From the NCBI GenBank assembly GCA_014859905.1, contig JACZKT010000389.1:1-62623 (forward strand): a stretch of DNA of 62,623 nt. Reading direction: 5' to 3'. The DNA is from Rubrivivax sp. (lineage in GTDB: Bacteria > Pseudomonadota > Gammaproteobacteria > Burkholderiales > Burkholderiaceae_C). Positions within the stretch are counted from its first letter, which is position 1; each line of letters starts with the position of its first letter. Positions 18,132 through 28,088 of this stretch are shown in pieces. The translations under genes and the position numbers were made by a program. The notes below the pieces were generated by a model, which worked only from the letters and a program-made list of their open reading frames with translations, did not search any database and was not told the origin of the DNA.

Positions 18132-18368
18132 TCATAGACGGTCGCCCAGAAGCACCCCGGGAACTGGGCCGTCATGCCCGGAATTGCAGCTCCAAAGCTC
18201 AAGCACCCAGACGCCGTTCCCGTCCACAGCCCCGAGGTCAACGGCACGCACCTCCCCAGCACCAAGCTTTGCGACAGAGGCGTCGCCGCCGGCTCCGCGG
18301 TCGTGGAGTACGACTATCGCCTTTGGGTTGTGCTGGCTCAAGATGTGGATGAGGTCGGCCACGTTCAT
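18132..18368 (-). CDS. small hypothetical protein (MNVADLIHILSQHNPKAIVVLHDRG...)
   Basis: Coherent N-terminus typical of small plasmid/phage proteins. Confidence 0.5.
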   Translation of the reverse strand: MNVADLIHILSQHNPKAIVVLHDRGAGGDASVAKLGAGEVRAVDLGAVDGNGVWVLELWSCNSGHDGPVPGVLLGDRL

Positions 18369-18479
18369 ACGGGCCCGACTGCTCGTTCTGCCACGCACTG
18401 CTCCGCCGGGCGAGGCACACCCACGGCACACGGGCTTGCTGCTCGGTCCTTCAATGCTGGCCAGGGTCGGGGAGTGAGG

Positions 18480-18743
18480 CTATCCACGGTCATGCACGTC
18501 CCCAATTACTACAGCCTGAAGGGTGCAACCAATCGGGGCATCGCCTTCCAGCGCGAGTACAAACGCCTGCGACGGTCCACCGCATCGAAAGCATCGACGA
18601 TATCGGTCGAGCGACATGCTGGGTGCTCTGCCCTGCGAGATGTCCCACTCGTTCGCAGAGGAGACTGAAGCTTGTGCTTCTGCAAGCGAAATCGAGACAT
18701 GCACCCAACCGCACCGCGGACACTTGACTTCGGGATGCCCCAT
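18480..18743 (-). CDS. small zinc-ribbon-like protein
   Basis: CPRCGWVHVSISLAEA...YRRCFRCGGPSQAFV; two CxxC motifs. Confidence 0.6.
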   Translation of the reverse strand: MGHPEVKCPRCGWVHVSISLAEAQASVSSANEWDISQGRAPSMSLDRYRRCFRCGGPSQAFVLALEGDAPIGCTLQAVVIGDVHDRG

Positions 18744-19172
18744 GTCAGCGCTGCTCCACGAAACACATGTCCCCCGAGCCGCCGAGCGGCGTTTCCATCA
18801 ACTCCCGCAGGAATTCACGCGTCTGCAAGACGGCGCGGGTTCGCTCTTCAGGCATGGTCATTAGTCGGTACCGCCTTGCTCTTCATCGCTGACATTGTGG
18901 TCAGAAACATCGACCCAATGCAATGGATGCTGGCAGTTGTGTGCACCTCTACAGCCAGCTTCGTCGCACCGCTCGACTCCATTTGAGCGGCATCATTGGC
19001 GAGCACGTCAGCTAACGGCAGGGCGACGTTCCTCACACTTCACTTTGCCGCGGGCCAGTGTTCCGCCCGACCACCCCCGCAGAGTTCCGCTTCAACAGAC
19101 AGCTGATTAAACTCGAGAACCAACGCCCCACAAATTAGCCCCACTTCCTACTGCGAAAACGTATAATCGAAT

Positions 19173-20099
19173 TTGGTATCAATCCTGTCATTCAGCCAAT
19201 TCATATTCGACCAACACCAGGAACAGTACCCATTGAATACGTATCTTCCTATTGCCCCAGCTTCCGCCTTCAGGGAAGCCACAGATGCGGAGTTGGCCGC
19301 CTTGAGTAACTCCAGCACTCCGACCCGGGCGCAAAGGCGATTCAATGCGATTTGCGCCATGGGACCCGGATTTCTGCGTGGTATGTTCAAACCTGCGGAT
19401 GCAATGGAATTGACACAGGCAGTCGAACTTGCCATTGCGGCATGGCCACTGCAAGCTGCGAGTCGCGCATTTGCAGGACTCTCGCGAGCGGCAATTTTCA
19501 CCCCCAGCCAAGAGCCGTTCAACACAGAAGCAATCAAGCCCATGACCGGCGAGTCCCTGCTTGCTCACATCGGGAAGCAACGTGCGATTCGCCGCGATGA
19601 CGCCACTAGGCGCGGAAAGCGCACGCGCCTTGAAACGGAGGCTGGTCTGCACTGGCTTGCCCAATGCGGCGCTCGATTCGGAGACGTCATCGAAGTCTCG
19701 ACTCGCCAATACAAAACACTGCTTCTAGTGACCGACTGCGATGTTGAATTCGGCGATATCGGCGGGACGAGAGGAATACCGTATGCGGTAGTCAGCGGCT
19801 TCTTCGGCAAAGGCCCTGCAAAGCCGAGGCTTGCCTGCAACCCACTTGTGCCACCGCGGCTTGTCGCTCGCAACGACAACTCTGATTTCATCGAGCTGCT
19901 ATGGGACGCCGCTGGCTATGGGTGGTGCGACGCCACATATCGCGTCGAAGACGAGAACTTTGCCGACGACCTAAGGTACGGCTGGCGCTCGACCCAGGAA
20001 GACCTTTGCGAGGCTCAGTTGCACCGCTACACCTGCGACGGCCAGTCGTGGTTGAGCGTGCGCGACGAGCCATCCCCAGAGACTCCCATGCCGTTGTAA
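19173..20099 (+). CDS. hypothetical protein
   Basis: 308-aa ORF (TTG start in the track); start uncertain. Confidence 0.55.
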   Translation: MVSILSFSQFIFDQHQEQYPLNTYLPIAPASAFREATDAELAALSNSSTPTRAQRRFNAICAMGPGFLRGMFKPADAMELTQAVELAIAAWPLQAASRAFAGLSRAAIFTPSQEPFNTEAIKPMTGESLLAHIGKQRAIRRDDATRRGKRTRLETEAGLHWLAQCGARFGDVIEVSTRQYKTLLLVTDCDVEFGDIGGTRGIPYAVVSGFFGKGPAKPRLACNPLVPPRLVARNDNSDFIELLWDAAGYGWCDATYRVEDENFADDLRYGWRSTQEDLCEAQLHRYTCDGQSWLSVRDEPSPETPMPL

Positions 20100-20211
20100 C
20101 CCTGCAATCACGCAACGCGCTACGCCTTCACAACGCATCCGCAGGATTACCCAGGGACACGGAACGAGGCGCTCACCCCGCACTGCCCTGCGGACATGGA
20201 CTGAGGCAATC

Positions 20212-20420
20212 TCAGGCAGGTACAGCGTCAACCTCGCAGGGAAGGCCCAGCAGCCCTTTGAGGTCATCGCCCGACAGCACCTCCCGCTCCAAAAGCGCCG
20301 TTGCCATCGCATCGAGCGTCTGGCGATTTGACCCCAGCAGTTGCGCTCATTTGGCCTGCGCCTGCTCGAGACGCCCCCTGACCTCTTACAGCATGGCCGC
20401 CTGCCCTCGGACTCGGCAGC
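20212..20420 (-). pseudogene. FtsH-protease-like C-terminal remnant
   Basis: Reverse translation '...EVRGRLEQAQAK*AQLLGSNRQTLDAMATALLEREVLSGDDLKGLLGLPCEVDAVPA*' resembles an FtsH C-terminal tail but has in-frame stops and no upstream domains. Confidence 0.5.
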
Positions 20421-20757
20421 TCTCTCCTACGGCGTCTTGTCGCTCGCGGCTCCCGGCCGACAGCACGGCTAGCTCCCAACTTCCTGCACTGCGCCAATTC
20501 GTTCACACCTCGCACCCTCCCACCGCCTAGCGCCACCGCCCAACCTCCTATAGAGTCCTCTACATCGCTTCGGCTTCAGCCGCAGCGCCATCACCGGCAA
20601 GGGCAGCGCCCGACGCCACCAGAGGACCTGAACGCCACCAGCGCGTCCAGCCTCGCTCCGGACTCGTTCTGAGTCACGGACGCCCCGCTTGAACCGACAT
20701 CCGAAGTCCGTCTGCGACTTCCGCCAGCTTTCACAGCGCTTTGCGCTTGGCTCGCGC

Positions 20758-20772
20758 CGCTCTTTAACAATT
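20758..20772 (+). promoter_or_regulatory. boxA-like sequence CGCTCTTTAACAATT
   Basis: Near-identical to the rRNA leader boxA-type string (GCTCTTTAACAATT) but located upstream of an accessory CDS. Confidence 0.35.
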
Positions 20773-21015
20773 CGCATGCAACCCACTGACCGGTCGGAGC
20801 CGAACAACCGCCCGACCGGAGTACGTACAAGAACAACAGCTGTCGGTTGCTACGCCCTCGCCCGGAATGCGCGAGGCCCAGCGAGCTGCATGGCAGCCCG
20901 CTGCACACACACTTTCTACTGGCAGACGAGCCCTGCGCGCATGCGGCTGCGGACGAGTCCACCTCCAACACATGACGCCACCTCGCTGTGCCGAGGCTTG
21001 GCAAAAGGAAATCAA

Positions 21016-21561
21016 ATGAACGAACTGAACACCCTCTCCGCCCTCCTGCAAGACGTGCAAGGCAATCTCACCATGGGCAACTTCAAGAACGCCGCTGGCT
21101 ACCTCAAGTCCATCAGCCTCCTGGCAGGTGCGACATCCCGCCAGTGTCAGCAGAAGTTCGAGCTCGGCCTCATCGAAGAGCTGGAAGACATGGCCCCCAG
21201 CACGGATGCGGCCAAAGGCCTGGATACCAAGCGCAAGCTGAACCAGCGCGAATTTGAACTCTGCGACCTCGAGGTCAAGCTCGCCGACTACTTCGCCTGC
21301 GCCAGTTCAGGCTGCTTTGTCGATAGCAAAGCTGCCGCCGAGACCCTGCGGCACCTCGCCAGCGACATCGAAGCACAGGGGGAGACGGCACTGTTCCCCA
21401 AGCCCGCGACGATTGAGGAAGTTAAGGCCTGGGCGGTCAGGGCCGGCATCGAATTTCAAGACGGCGATACCGCCAAGGGCCAGGCGCTATTCGACCGCCT
21501 GGCGAAGTCGGCTGCACGCAAGGGCAGCAAGCGAGGCAGTCCCGCCGCCCGTCGTACCTGA
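21016..21561 (+). CDS. hypothetical protein
   Basis: Preferred start MNELNTLSALLQDVQGNLTMGNFKNAAGYLKS with RBS AAAGGAAATCAA; upstream extension in the track is low quality. Confidence 0.65.
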   Translation: MNELNTLSALLQDVQGNLTMGNFKNAAGYLKSISLLAGATSRQCQQKFELGLIEELEDMAPSTDAAKGLDTKRKLNQREFELCDLEVKLADYFACASSGCFVDSKAAAETLRHLASDIEAQGETALFPKPATIEEVKAWAVRAGIEFQDGDTAKGQALFDRLAKSAARKGSKRGSPAARRT

Positions 21562-21821
21562 GCGGTCAGCGCCCACGCCCACTTCGCTGCAGGCTGCGCT
21601 AGAAGCTCGCCCACGAGGTCTACGCCCTAAGCGCAATCCACCCGCCGGCATCCGCCTTGCACGCGACCCGGAGGCTCGATTGCGCCTTATCGCCTCAGTC
21701 TGAAGGCGACGGCGCCGCAGCGACCTGCCGGCAAGCCAACCCCATTCACCTGCCTGGCTCAGACGGCCGAGCCAGGCATCGCCGTGCCATCGAGGTACCG
21801 CTATGACAAGGAGCAATTTCC

Positions 21822-22472
21822 ATGAAGAAGATTGAGAACCCGAACGCTTACAAAGCAACCAACAGCGAAGTCGACCACGCTCACTGCACCGCGCCGACGC
21901 AGTACGCCATGCGCGCGGAGTGTCAAGCCGACTGCGTCCAGATGCGGTCGGTCGTCGGCCGATGGTTGACCGTTTGGCGCGAAGACCGCTGCTACATCAG
22001 AGGAAGCGACAGCATTTCCCGTCCCATCCCCGACGTCGATATCGTCTTCTCGATGAGCGCCGATGCGCCGCCCCTTGACGAAGTCCGCTGGCTGCTTTGC
22101 TGTTTGGTCGATTGTCACGTCGGCGCAGAGTCCTTGAGCGTCGTCAGCGAGTACTCAGGAGAGCGAGTAAACCATCGGAACATGCCGACGCTGATGCGTC
22201 GTCCAAGCGATGAAGTCATCCGCGAGGCACGCGACTGCGTTCGTCACACAAAGACATGCTTGCGGTCCGACTTCAGTCGACTCGACGATGCGATTGCCCG
22301 CCTGAACGCCGAGCTGGGCTCCGAGAAGACTTACCTTGAGCGGCGCGCTCGTCAACTTGCCCAACTTTGCAAGGACGGACTCGGCCCCGAGGAGGTACGC
22401 AACGATGACGCCAAGGCACTCGCATATGGGCGGCTCATGGCCGAGGTCGAGTGGCGACAGGACCGACAGTAG
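21822..22472 (+). CDS. hypothetical protein
   Basis: 216-aa ORF, RBS GACAAGGAG upstream. Confidence 0.6.
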   Translation: MKKIENPNAYKATNSEVDHAHCTAPTQYAMRAECQADCVQMRSVVGRWLTVWREDRCYIRGSDSISRPIPDVDIVFSMSADAPPLDEVRWLLCCLVDCHVGAESLSVVSEYSGERVNHRNMPTLMRRPSDEVIREARDCVRHTKTCLRSDFSRLDDAIARLNAELGSEKTYLERRARQLAQLCKDGLGPEEVRNDDAKALAYGRLMAEVEWRQDRQ

Positions 22473-22486
22473 GACATTGAGTTCCT

Positions 22487-23020
22487 TTGAGCCAAGGGCG
22501 CGATGAGGCGCCTACCCCATATGGAAGCCAGGCCATGTGGCACCGCATGCGCAGCCCTGCAACACGAAAGCCCTCCCCCGGTGGGTCTTTACCTCCGCCG
22601 CTCCTCAGCCCGGACGCAGTTATGCCGATAGAGATGAAGCGGCGCGCCGCGCTGACCGACGAGAGGACATTGATGGCAGTAAAGAGACCCAAGCTCATCA
22701 CCGCAGACATCTTTGACCCGCAGCGTTATGTCACCGCTGCAGCTGCCCTACTTGCGACGCCCAATGCCGAAGGCCCTGTTTCATGGCTTCGAGTGCTGAC
22801 CTGTGCGGATGCTCGAATTTCGGCCGCACGGCGGTTGATAGCCGTCCGGGCTGAGCTTGATGCCGCGGAACAGTGGGTAGCGGAGGAGGACGTACCGCTG
22901 TCTCGACAGTCGCGCGGGTACGCACGCAGGACGTGGGCACGCCTTGAGCGGCACATGCAGAGGAACGGCCCCTACTACGAATCACTCGGGCAAACCGAGC
23001 TAAAGGAAGAAGGAACATGA
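22487..23020 (+). CDS. hypothetical protein
   Basis: ORF ends with ATGA overlap to the next gene; start uncertain (M at 22623 or 22673 possible). Confidence 0.55.
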   Translation: MSQGRDEAPTPYGSQAMWHRMRSPATRKPSPGGSLPPPLLSPDAVMPIEMKRRAALTDERTLMAVKRPKLITADIFDPQRYVTAAAALLATPNAEGPVSWLRVLTCADARISAARRLIAVRAELDAAEQWVAEEDVPLSRQSRGYARRTWARLERHMQRNGPYYESLGQTELKEEGT

Positions 23021-23772
23021 AACGCGAAGAGCCACACAACCTAGCTGACCCGACGATTGAGCTCGCTGTCCACACTTACTTTCCCCGGGGTATCGAGCAC
23101 GACCTCGCGGAGGGCAGCGACCCGCAGAAGTGGGCCAAACGCTGCAGAGAGCGCGGGGGGTTCGACCCGTTTACGAAGGTGTTCACGCCCCTCTTGTACG
23201 CGACCGCTGACCTGGACGTGTCAGAGGCGCTGGACAACATCACAGCGGCCGTGGAAGCGGGCATCGTCGACAAGAACCGCTGGGCAAGTCAGCTGTTCGC
23301 TGACGATGACGAGCTCGAGGGATTCTTCGAGGGCCTCGCCGGCTATGACGAGTGCTACCGCGTGACCGACCGGTGGTGGCAGGCACTCGCAGCGATGACG
23401 GGGCAGACTGATGAGGAATCTTTCATCACTGGTTCCGAAATAGCAGATGGGCTACGCGCTTCAGTGGGCGCGTGCGAAGAGCGGATTGAGTTCCTGCGGG
23501 CCTGGACCGCGTACAAAGCAAAACACCCGCAGAGGCCAGTGCGCACAACCAACACGCAGCAGTGCGCTCTGTGGGACGCGAGGAGTGTGGCGCTTGCTCG
23601 GGTACGCGCTGAGGGACTCAGTCTAGACATCAGCTGCGAGTTCCCGTTTCAAAACGAGTGCTACGAGGTCAAGGGCAAAGTGCTGTTCAAGCGGGAAGCC
23701 ACTGCTGAGGACATCCAGGCCCTTGCCGCCAAGAACCCCGCCGCTAAGCGCGGGAAGACGAAGCCTGCTTAA
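23017..23772 (+). CDS. hypothetical protein
   Basis: 251-aa ORF with GGAAGAAGGAAC RBS and ATGA coupling. Confidence 0.65.
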   Translation: MKREEPHNLADPTIELAVHTYFPRGIEHDLAEGSDPQKWAKRCRERGGFDPFTKVFTPLLYATADLDVSEALDNITAAVEAGIVDKNRWASQLFADDDELEGFFEGLAGYDECYRVTDRWWQALAAMTGQTDEESFITGSEIADGLRASVGACEERIEFLRAWTAYKAKHPQRPVRTTNTQQCALWDARSVALARVRAEGLSLDISCEFPFQNECYEVKGKVLFKREATAEDIQALAAKNPAAKRGKTKPA

Positions 23773-24341
23773 TCGGCGGAGAGTGCCCGTTTGATGAGGG
23801 GGTGGTGCTCTGCATGCAGGCCCACCCCTTCTCTACATAAGACCACATTGCCTGAGCGGTGCCACGTCGAAGCGGCCAGTCCGGTGCCACTTTCCTCGTC
23901 GTCGAGGATGACGTACGGCTCGCCCTCGTGGTGCTTGCTCATCCACCGCAGGATTGCGGTGGCCCTGTCTTCGCCGTGAAGCTGTTCGGCGTCCCAGTGC
24001 TCGTGCAAGTTCAGCGCGACACAGCCCAGCCCGCCTCGTCCCAGCACCGTTATGGCCATCCTTCGGTCCATAAAGCGTAGCCACGATGTCGTCAGCACCC
24101 ACCTGGGACGAAAGGCCTTATGTACATCGTTGAGCACCTCCACGGCGGGCGGATGGAACAAACGGCGCCAGAGGTCAGGCGGTGGGTCCGGCGCGAACAC
24201 GTCGTACCCTCCGTAGGGGCTGTTGATGCAGCAGACATCATCGAAGTCCAACAGGACGAGCGGGCGGATGAGTGGCAGCGTCAAATCGCCCCCAAGGCGA
24301 CTTGCTCCGGGACTTCGAGTGGTGCGGGGCCCATTGCTCAT
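23769..24341 (-). CDS. HAD-like (Swiss Army Knife-type) protein
   Basis: 'LVLLDFDDVCCINSPYGGYDVF', 'WVLTTSWLRFMDRRMA', 'PYVILDDEESGTGL'; start ATG at 24341 overlaps upstream stop (ATGA). Confidence 0.7.
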   Translation of the reverse strand: MSNGPRTTRSPGASRLGGDLTLPLIRPLVLLDFDDVCCINSPYGGYDVFAPDPPPDLWRRLFHPPAVEVLNDVHKAFRPRWVLTTSWLRFMDRRMAITVLGRGGLGCVALNLHEHWDAEQLHGEDRATAILRWMSKHHEGEPYVILDDEESGTGLAASTWHRSGNVVLCREGVGLHAEHHPLIKRALSAD

Positions 24342-24928
24342 GCCCCGAACGCACTCACCACCTGGAGCGCGCTCGGGGGCTCCGCCTTGGTCGCGTAGTG
24401 CAGAACCTTCGCAGGTTTCAACGCCCGTATGTGGCCAGCACACATGTCGAAGAACTCCTCGGGCGTCGCGGCTTCACGCGCCGATGCTGACCCGAATACT
24501 GGCCACTGGAAGGTCCACGCACGAGGATGAAAACAGAAATCACCAATCATTCGTACGTTCTTCTCACGGGACTCGAGCCATGTCCGCACCTGAGTCTGAA
24601 ACCGCTCGAAGTCCCGGGCGTTCCGGATGCGGCAGGCCCCAAAGCGCTCCAAGGCCTCCCGAACATGCAAGTCCTCCTCGGATACGCCGAGGGTGACCGT
24701 TAGGCGGCTGAAGTCATCGTCAAAACGCGTCGTGTTGATGGTCTCGGCCAGCCAGCGACCGAACTCGGTCTTGCAGTTGCTCGGGTCGAGGGGAAAGTCG
24801 GCGCTGATGGGGCCATTGGGCGTCCACTCCGGGCTGTCGACCAAGTGTTGGGCATAGCGCTTTGCGAACTGCTCTGGCAGCAGGCGCTTGATGGTCGGAA
24901 CGGTGGCGACAAGGTTTACGGTATTCAT
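24338..24928 (-). CDS. hypothetical protein
   Basis: 196-aa ORF, translationally coupled to HAD gene. Confidence 0.6.
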   Translation of the reverse strand: MNTVNLVATVPTIKRLLPEQFAKRYAQHLVDSPEWTPNGPISADFPLDPSNCKTEFGRWLAETINTTRFDDDFSRLTVTLGVSEEDLHVREALERFGACRIRNARDFERFQTQVRTWLESREKNVRMIGDFCFHPRAWTFQWPVFGSASAREAATPEEFFDMCAGHIRALKPAKVLHYATKAEPPSALQVVSAFGA

Positions 24929-25179
24929 GTGGTTCGCATTCGGTAGGGGTTGAGGTTGAGGTTCAAACTCGGGAGTTGGCGCTCTCGTGAGCGCACCTGG
25001 CTGAGCAGGGTTCGGGCGGGTCGCCCTTGCCCTCGAATCGTCTATGAACTCTGTTTAGCCATCGTTGAGCAGTGGGCCAGCTTCGCCACTTCTGAGGACA
25101 AGCCCCTGTGGCGTCGACCACCTTGAAGGCCTTCGAGAGCTCGCTGAGCCTGGGTGGCGGCGAGAGCTCCTACACGGCC

Positions 25180-25201
25180 TGGCGGCCGTTTCCGGCCGCC
25201 A
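25180..25201 (-). terminator. hairpin TGGCGGCCG-TTTC-CGGCCGCCA directly after CDS (no clear U tract)
   Basis: Perfect 9-bp stem, 4-nt loop. Confidence 0.4.
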
Positions 25202-25207
25202 AGGCCT

Positions 25208-25795
25208 TCAACTTGCTTCAACGGAGGTCTCGTCGTCTTCCGGAACGACCTCATCAAGAAGGTTGTTGGCGTGACCTCTCCATACTCTCTCGCAAGTGTC
25301 CACAAGCGCGGCGTTTTGGACGGCGGAGAGGTCGAGGAGCTTCTTGAGGAGTACGCGCAACTCTGAGCCCTCTTTCAGGGAGTCAAGCCTACCGACGCCA
25401 AAGGTGTCGGCGACCATTGAAGCAACGGACATGTACGTGTCCCACTCCCAAATCGGACCGCACGTGGTGTTCAGAATCGTCACAAACTCTTCCTCTGTGA
25501 ATTTGCCGCGCATGGTGCGCTCGGCGTCTGCGACGAGGTAGAAGTAGCGTTCCGCGGCTTGCTCGACGACAAATCGTCCGGACAGCATGCGGTCAGGCTC
25601 CTCTGGGCATCCGACCCTCTTGTTCACCTCGTCGCTGAGGTTGGCATGCCGGACGGGCCACATGAAGTCGCCGCCGCGGCCTTCCCTTCCGACTTCAGCG
25701 CTGAAGAGCATTCGCTCGAACTCGCTTTTGACTGGCCTGTCGCCCTGCTCGTCCGCCTTCGGATGCGCAAGCTGGCTATTGATGATGTGTTCCAT
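25208..25795 (-). CDS. hypothetical protein
   Basis: 195-aa acidic ORF; followed by GC-rich hairpin at 25180-25201. Confidence 0.6.
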   Translation of the reverse strand: MEHIINSQLAHPKADEQGDRPVKSEFERMLFSAEVGREGRGGDFMWPVRHANLSDEVNKRVGCPEEPDRMLSGRFVVEQAAERYFYLVADAERTMRGKFTEEEFVTILNTTCGPIWEWDTYMSVASMVADTFGVGRLDSLKEGSELRVLLKKLLDLSAVQNAALVDTCERVWRGHANNLLDEVVPEDDETSVEAS

Positions 25796-25943
25796 GACTG
25801 ATTCGATTTCCGGTGATTCGTTGAGCGAGGATTCGCGGGTGCAGGCATGTACGCTTGCTTGGACGCAAGTTTACTACATGCAACACGGAATGTCAACGCA
25901 TATTGTGCTAAAGTCGAGCCGTCACCCACGAACGGCGAGTCCT

Positions 25944-26393
25944 ATGTCCCGCACACCAGGCCCCAAGGGGGCCAAGTCCTCGACACTGTCCCTGCGGCTG
26001 ACGCAGCGGGCCCGATATGGCTTGGCCTTGCTGTCCCGCGTCAACCACATGACTCTTGGTCAGGTAGTCGAAGATGCCCTCGAGAACTGCTTCTACGGGG
26101 AAGGTCCGGGCACGCTCGAGCGCCGCCCCGCCGGGAGCCATCAGCGAATCCGAGTTCTCGACCTGACCTGGGACGAGCGGCCCTGGGCACGCCTTGCCAA
26201 GCTCGCGTACCTCATGCCTGAGCTGCTCTCGCGCGACGAGGTCGTACTTTGGGAGCAACTGCGGCAGCAGCAGAAGTACTGGGCTCAGGCCGTGCCGGCC
26301 AAAGGCCTAGACAAGGTTGTCGCCTGCATGGACCACGAAGCCATCGCAGCCGACTGGCCCAAGTTGACTGGCGTGTACGAGGTTGGCATCTAG
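25944..26393 (+). CDS. hypothetical protein
   Basis: MSRTPGPKGAKSSTLSLRLTQRARYGLALLSRVNHMTLGQVVEDALENCFYGEG: N-terminus resembles ribbon-helix-helix-like plasmid regulators. Confidence 0.55.
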   Translation: MSRTPGPKGAKSSTLSLRLTQRARYGLALLSRVNHMTLGQVVEDALENCFYGEGPGTLERRPAGSHQRIRVLDLTWDERPWARLAKLAYLMPELLSRDEVVLWEQLRQQQKYWAQAVPAKGLDKVVACMDHEAIAADWPKLTGVYEVGI

Positions 26394-26682
26394 TAGCTGC
26401 TGCGGCGCATCCGTTCGAGTGCCGTCGGCCGCAGGATGACCCACCGGCTGGCAGGCACCAAGTTTGGGCGGGCCAGCACCGGCGACTGCGTCAATGGCGC
26501 AGCGTGGGACCGCCTTCGGCGTCTGCCTCAGCAAAGTGCAGCTGCCGCGCCGACGCTTGCTGCCGTGTTACCCCGTTACCCGCCCCGCGACACAGAGCAG
26601 ACTCTCAACGGGCACAAGAGCGCGACCAGTTACACGTGGCGATTTCAGCGTGCACCCACCCACAGGCGCCGCACCTGACTCC

Positions 26683-26967
26683 CTAGTCAATTCCCGACCC
26701 CTCCGGTTGACTCGTGGATGCATCGATGGCCGCCTGCACCTGCGGCCCCGCACGCATCCTGCTGAATGGGGGAACCGGACCGAAGACATGGGGAAGCGCT
26801 GTATGGGCTGCTTCAATGTCCGCGTACGTCGGGTAGTGCCGAAGGACCATCTTGGCATGCCCTCGTACCCAGCGAGGCACTCGAGGGCTCTGCTTCGGGT
26901 CGAGCAGCCTCTCCAAGAAGTCCTTTGCCTGAACAACAGACCTTGTCCGCTCAAACGGTATCGTCAT
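26683..26967 (-). CDS. BPSL0761-like small protein
   Basis: MTIPFERTRSVVQAKDFLERLLDPKQSPRVPRWVRGHAKMVLRHYPTYADIEAAH. Confidence 0.65.
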   Translation of the reverse strand: MTIPFERTRSVVQAKDFLERLLDPKQSPRVPRWVRGHAKMVLRHYPTYADIEAAHTALPHVFGPVPPFSRMRAGPQVQAAIDASTSQPEGSGID

Positions 26968-27136
26968 AGGCCTACCTCCAGGTGAAGGCGACTCGCCATA
27001 GCGAAACATGCACCGGAACCGCAAGGCGCTTCGCGAGCCTTCCGTCTCCACTCAATTCCGCAACTGTGCGCGAGCGCTCCTATTCAACGGTCCTGACTCC
27101 GTCCGCCGCCACCCGAAGTGCGTACCGAGCCGCCCA

Positions 27137-27370
27137 TCAACGAACATCGAAACCGGCATCGGCCAACGTTGATTGCAGCACGAGGATTGCGTCTCGCATC
27201 GCGGTCGCCTCCGCCTTGTCGACGGCGTTTCCAACGATTTCTTCCCAACCGACGCGCCGGATGAAAGTTGCCAGCGCCCACGCTTGCGTTGTCGCCGAGA
27301 GCCCGTCGCTGCCCGTGAAGCGAATCGGAATGGTCACCTCGGCGTGCTCTGACTCATGTCGCGTTTTCAT
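27137..27370 (-). CDS. small plasmid-type hypothetical protein
   Basis: MKTRHESEHAEVTIPIRFTGSDGLSATTQAWALATFIRRVGWEEIVGNAVDKAEATAMRDAI. Confidence 0.6.
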   Translation of the reverse strand: MKTRHESEHAEVTIPIRFTGSDGLSATTQAWALATFIRRVGWEEIVGNAVDKAEATAMRDAILVLQSTLADAGFDVR

Positions 27371-27572
27371 GAAACGAATAATAGGTCGTTAGGCGACGAA
27401 AGTGCCATGTATAGCGCGAATTCAATGAGCCCCCGGTGTTCGGCATAAGCTTAGTGAACGCCCTGCGCTGACATGAGCACCGCATCCGCGACAGCGTTCG
27501 GCCACCGGCCATCACGATGACCTGGTCGTATCCCGGCGCTAGGGCAAAGACAGTCGCCACAACGCATTCTCT

Positions 27573-28088
27573 TCACGCTTGAGCAGCCAGGCACGGACGG
27601 CTCCTAGGCGGGCGAATACTGCGGCGAGCACGGCAACTGAAGCGCAGTTCTGATGGCCGCCAAGTGGGCCGTTTGAAGCCCTTGACCTTCAAAGCAAACC
27701 CGCCGACCTTGCACCCGCATCGCCTGCACAGCTCGCTCCAAGTCGTCGTGAAATACACCGTTGCCCCTTTGGACTGAGGCGTCATCTTGTGCAGGTTGAG
27801 CCACAACTGCCGGGCGGCAGGCCAACTGCCGTCCGAATCCAGACGGCTTCCCTCGGGGTCGGCGGCCAGCCGGTCCTGGGCGATTTCGAGAAGTGGAAGC
27901 ACCAGCGTCTGCTCCGGCACACCCAGCGCTTCCTTGCCCCTGAACACGAGCTTGGCGCCACCTGTCGTCGAAACGTAGGTCACGTCCAGGGTTGGTCGCG
28001 GGCCGCGCTGCAGGGGGCAAAAGAGCGTGCTGAGGCCGAACTCAGGACAGCAGCGTGCGACTCGGGCCTCGGACACCGCGCTGCTCAT
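27573..28088 (-). pseudogene. IncQ RepC-like replication initiator, C-terminally truncated/divergent
   Basis: 'LSTLFCPLQRGPRPTLDVTYVSTTGGAKLVFRGKEALGVPEQTLVLPLLEIAQ...ATVYFTTTWSELCRRCGCKVGG' resembles the RSF1010-type RepC N-terminus; similarity stops after KVGG. Confidence 0.6.

Noticed and set aside
20758-20772. rRNA operon suggested by boxA-like sequence
   Set aside because: No 16S/23S sequence follows; treated only as a possible antitermination motif.
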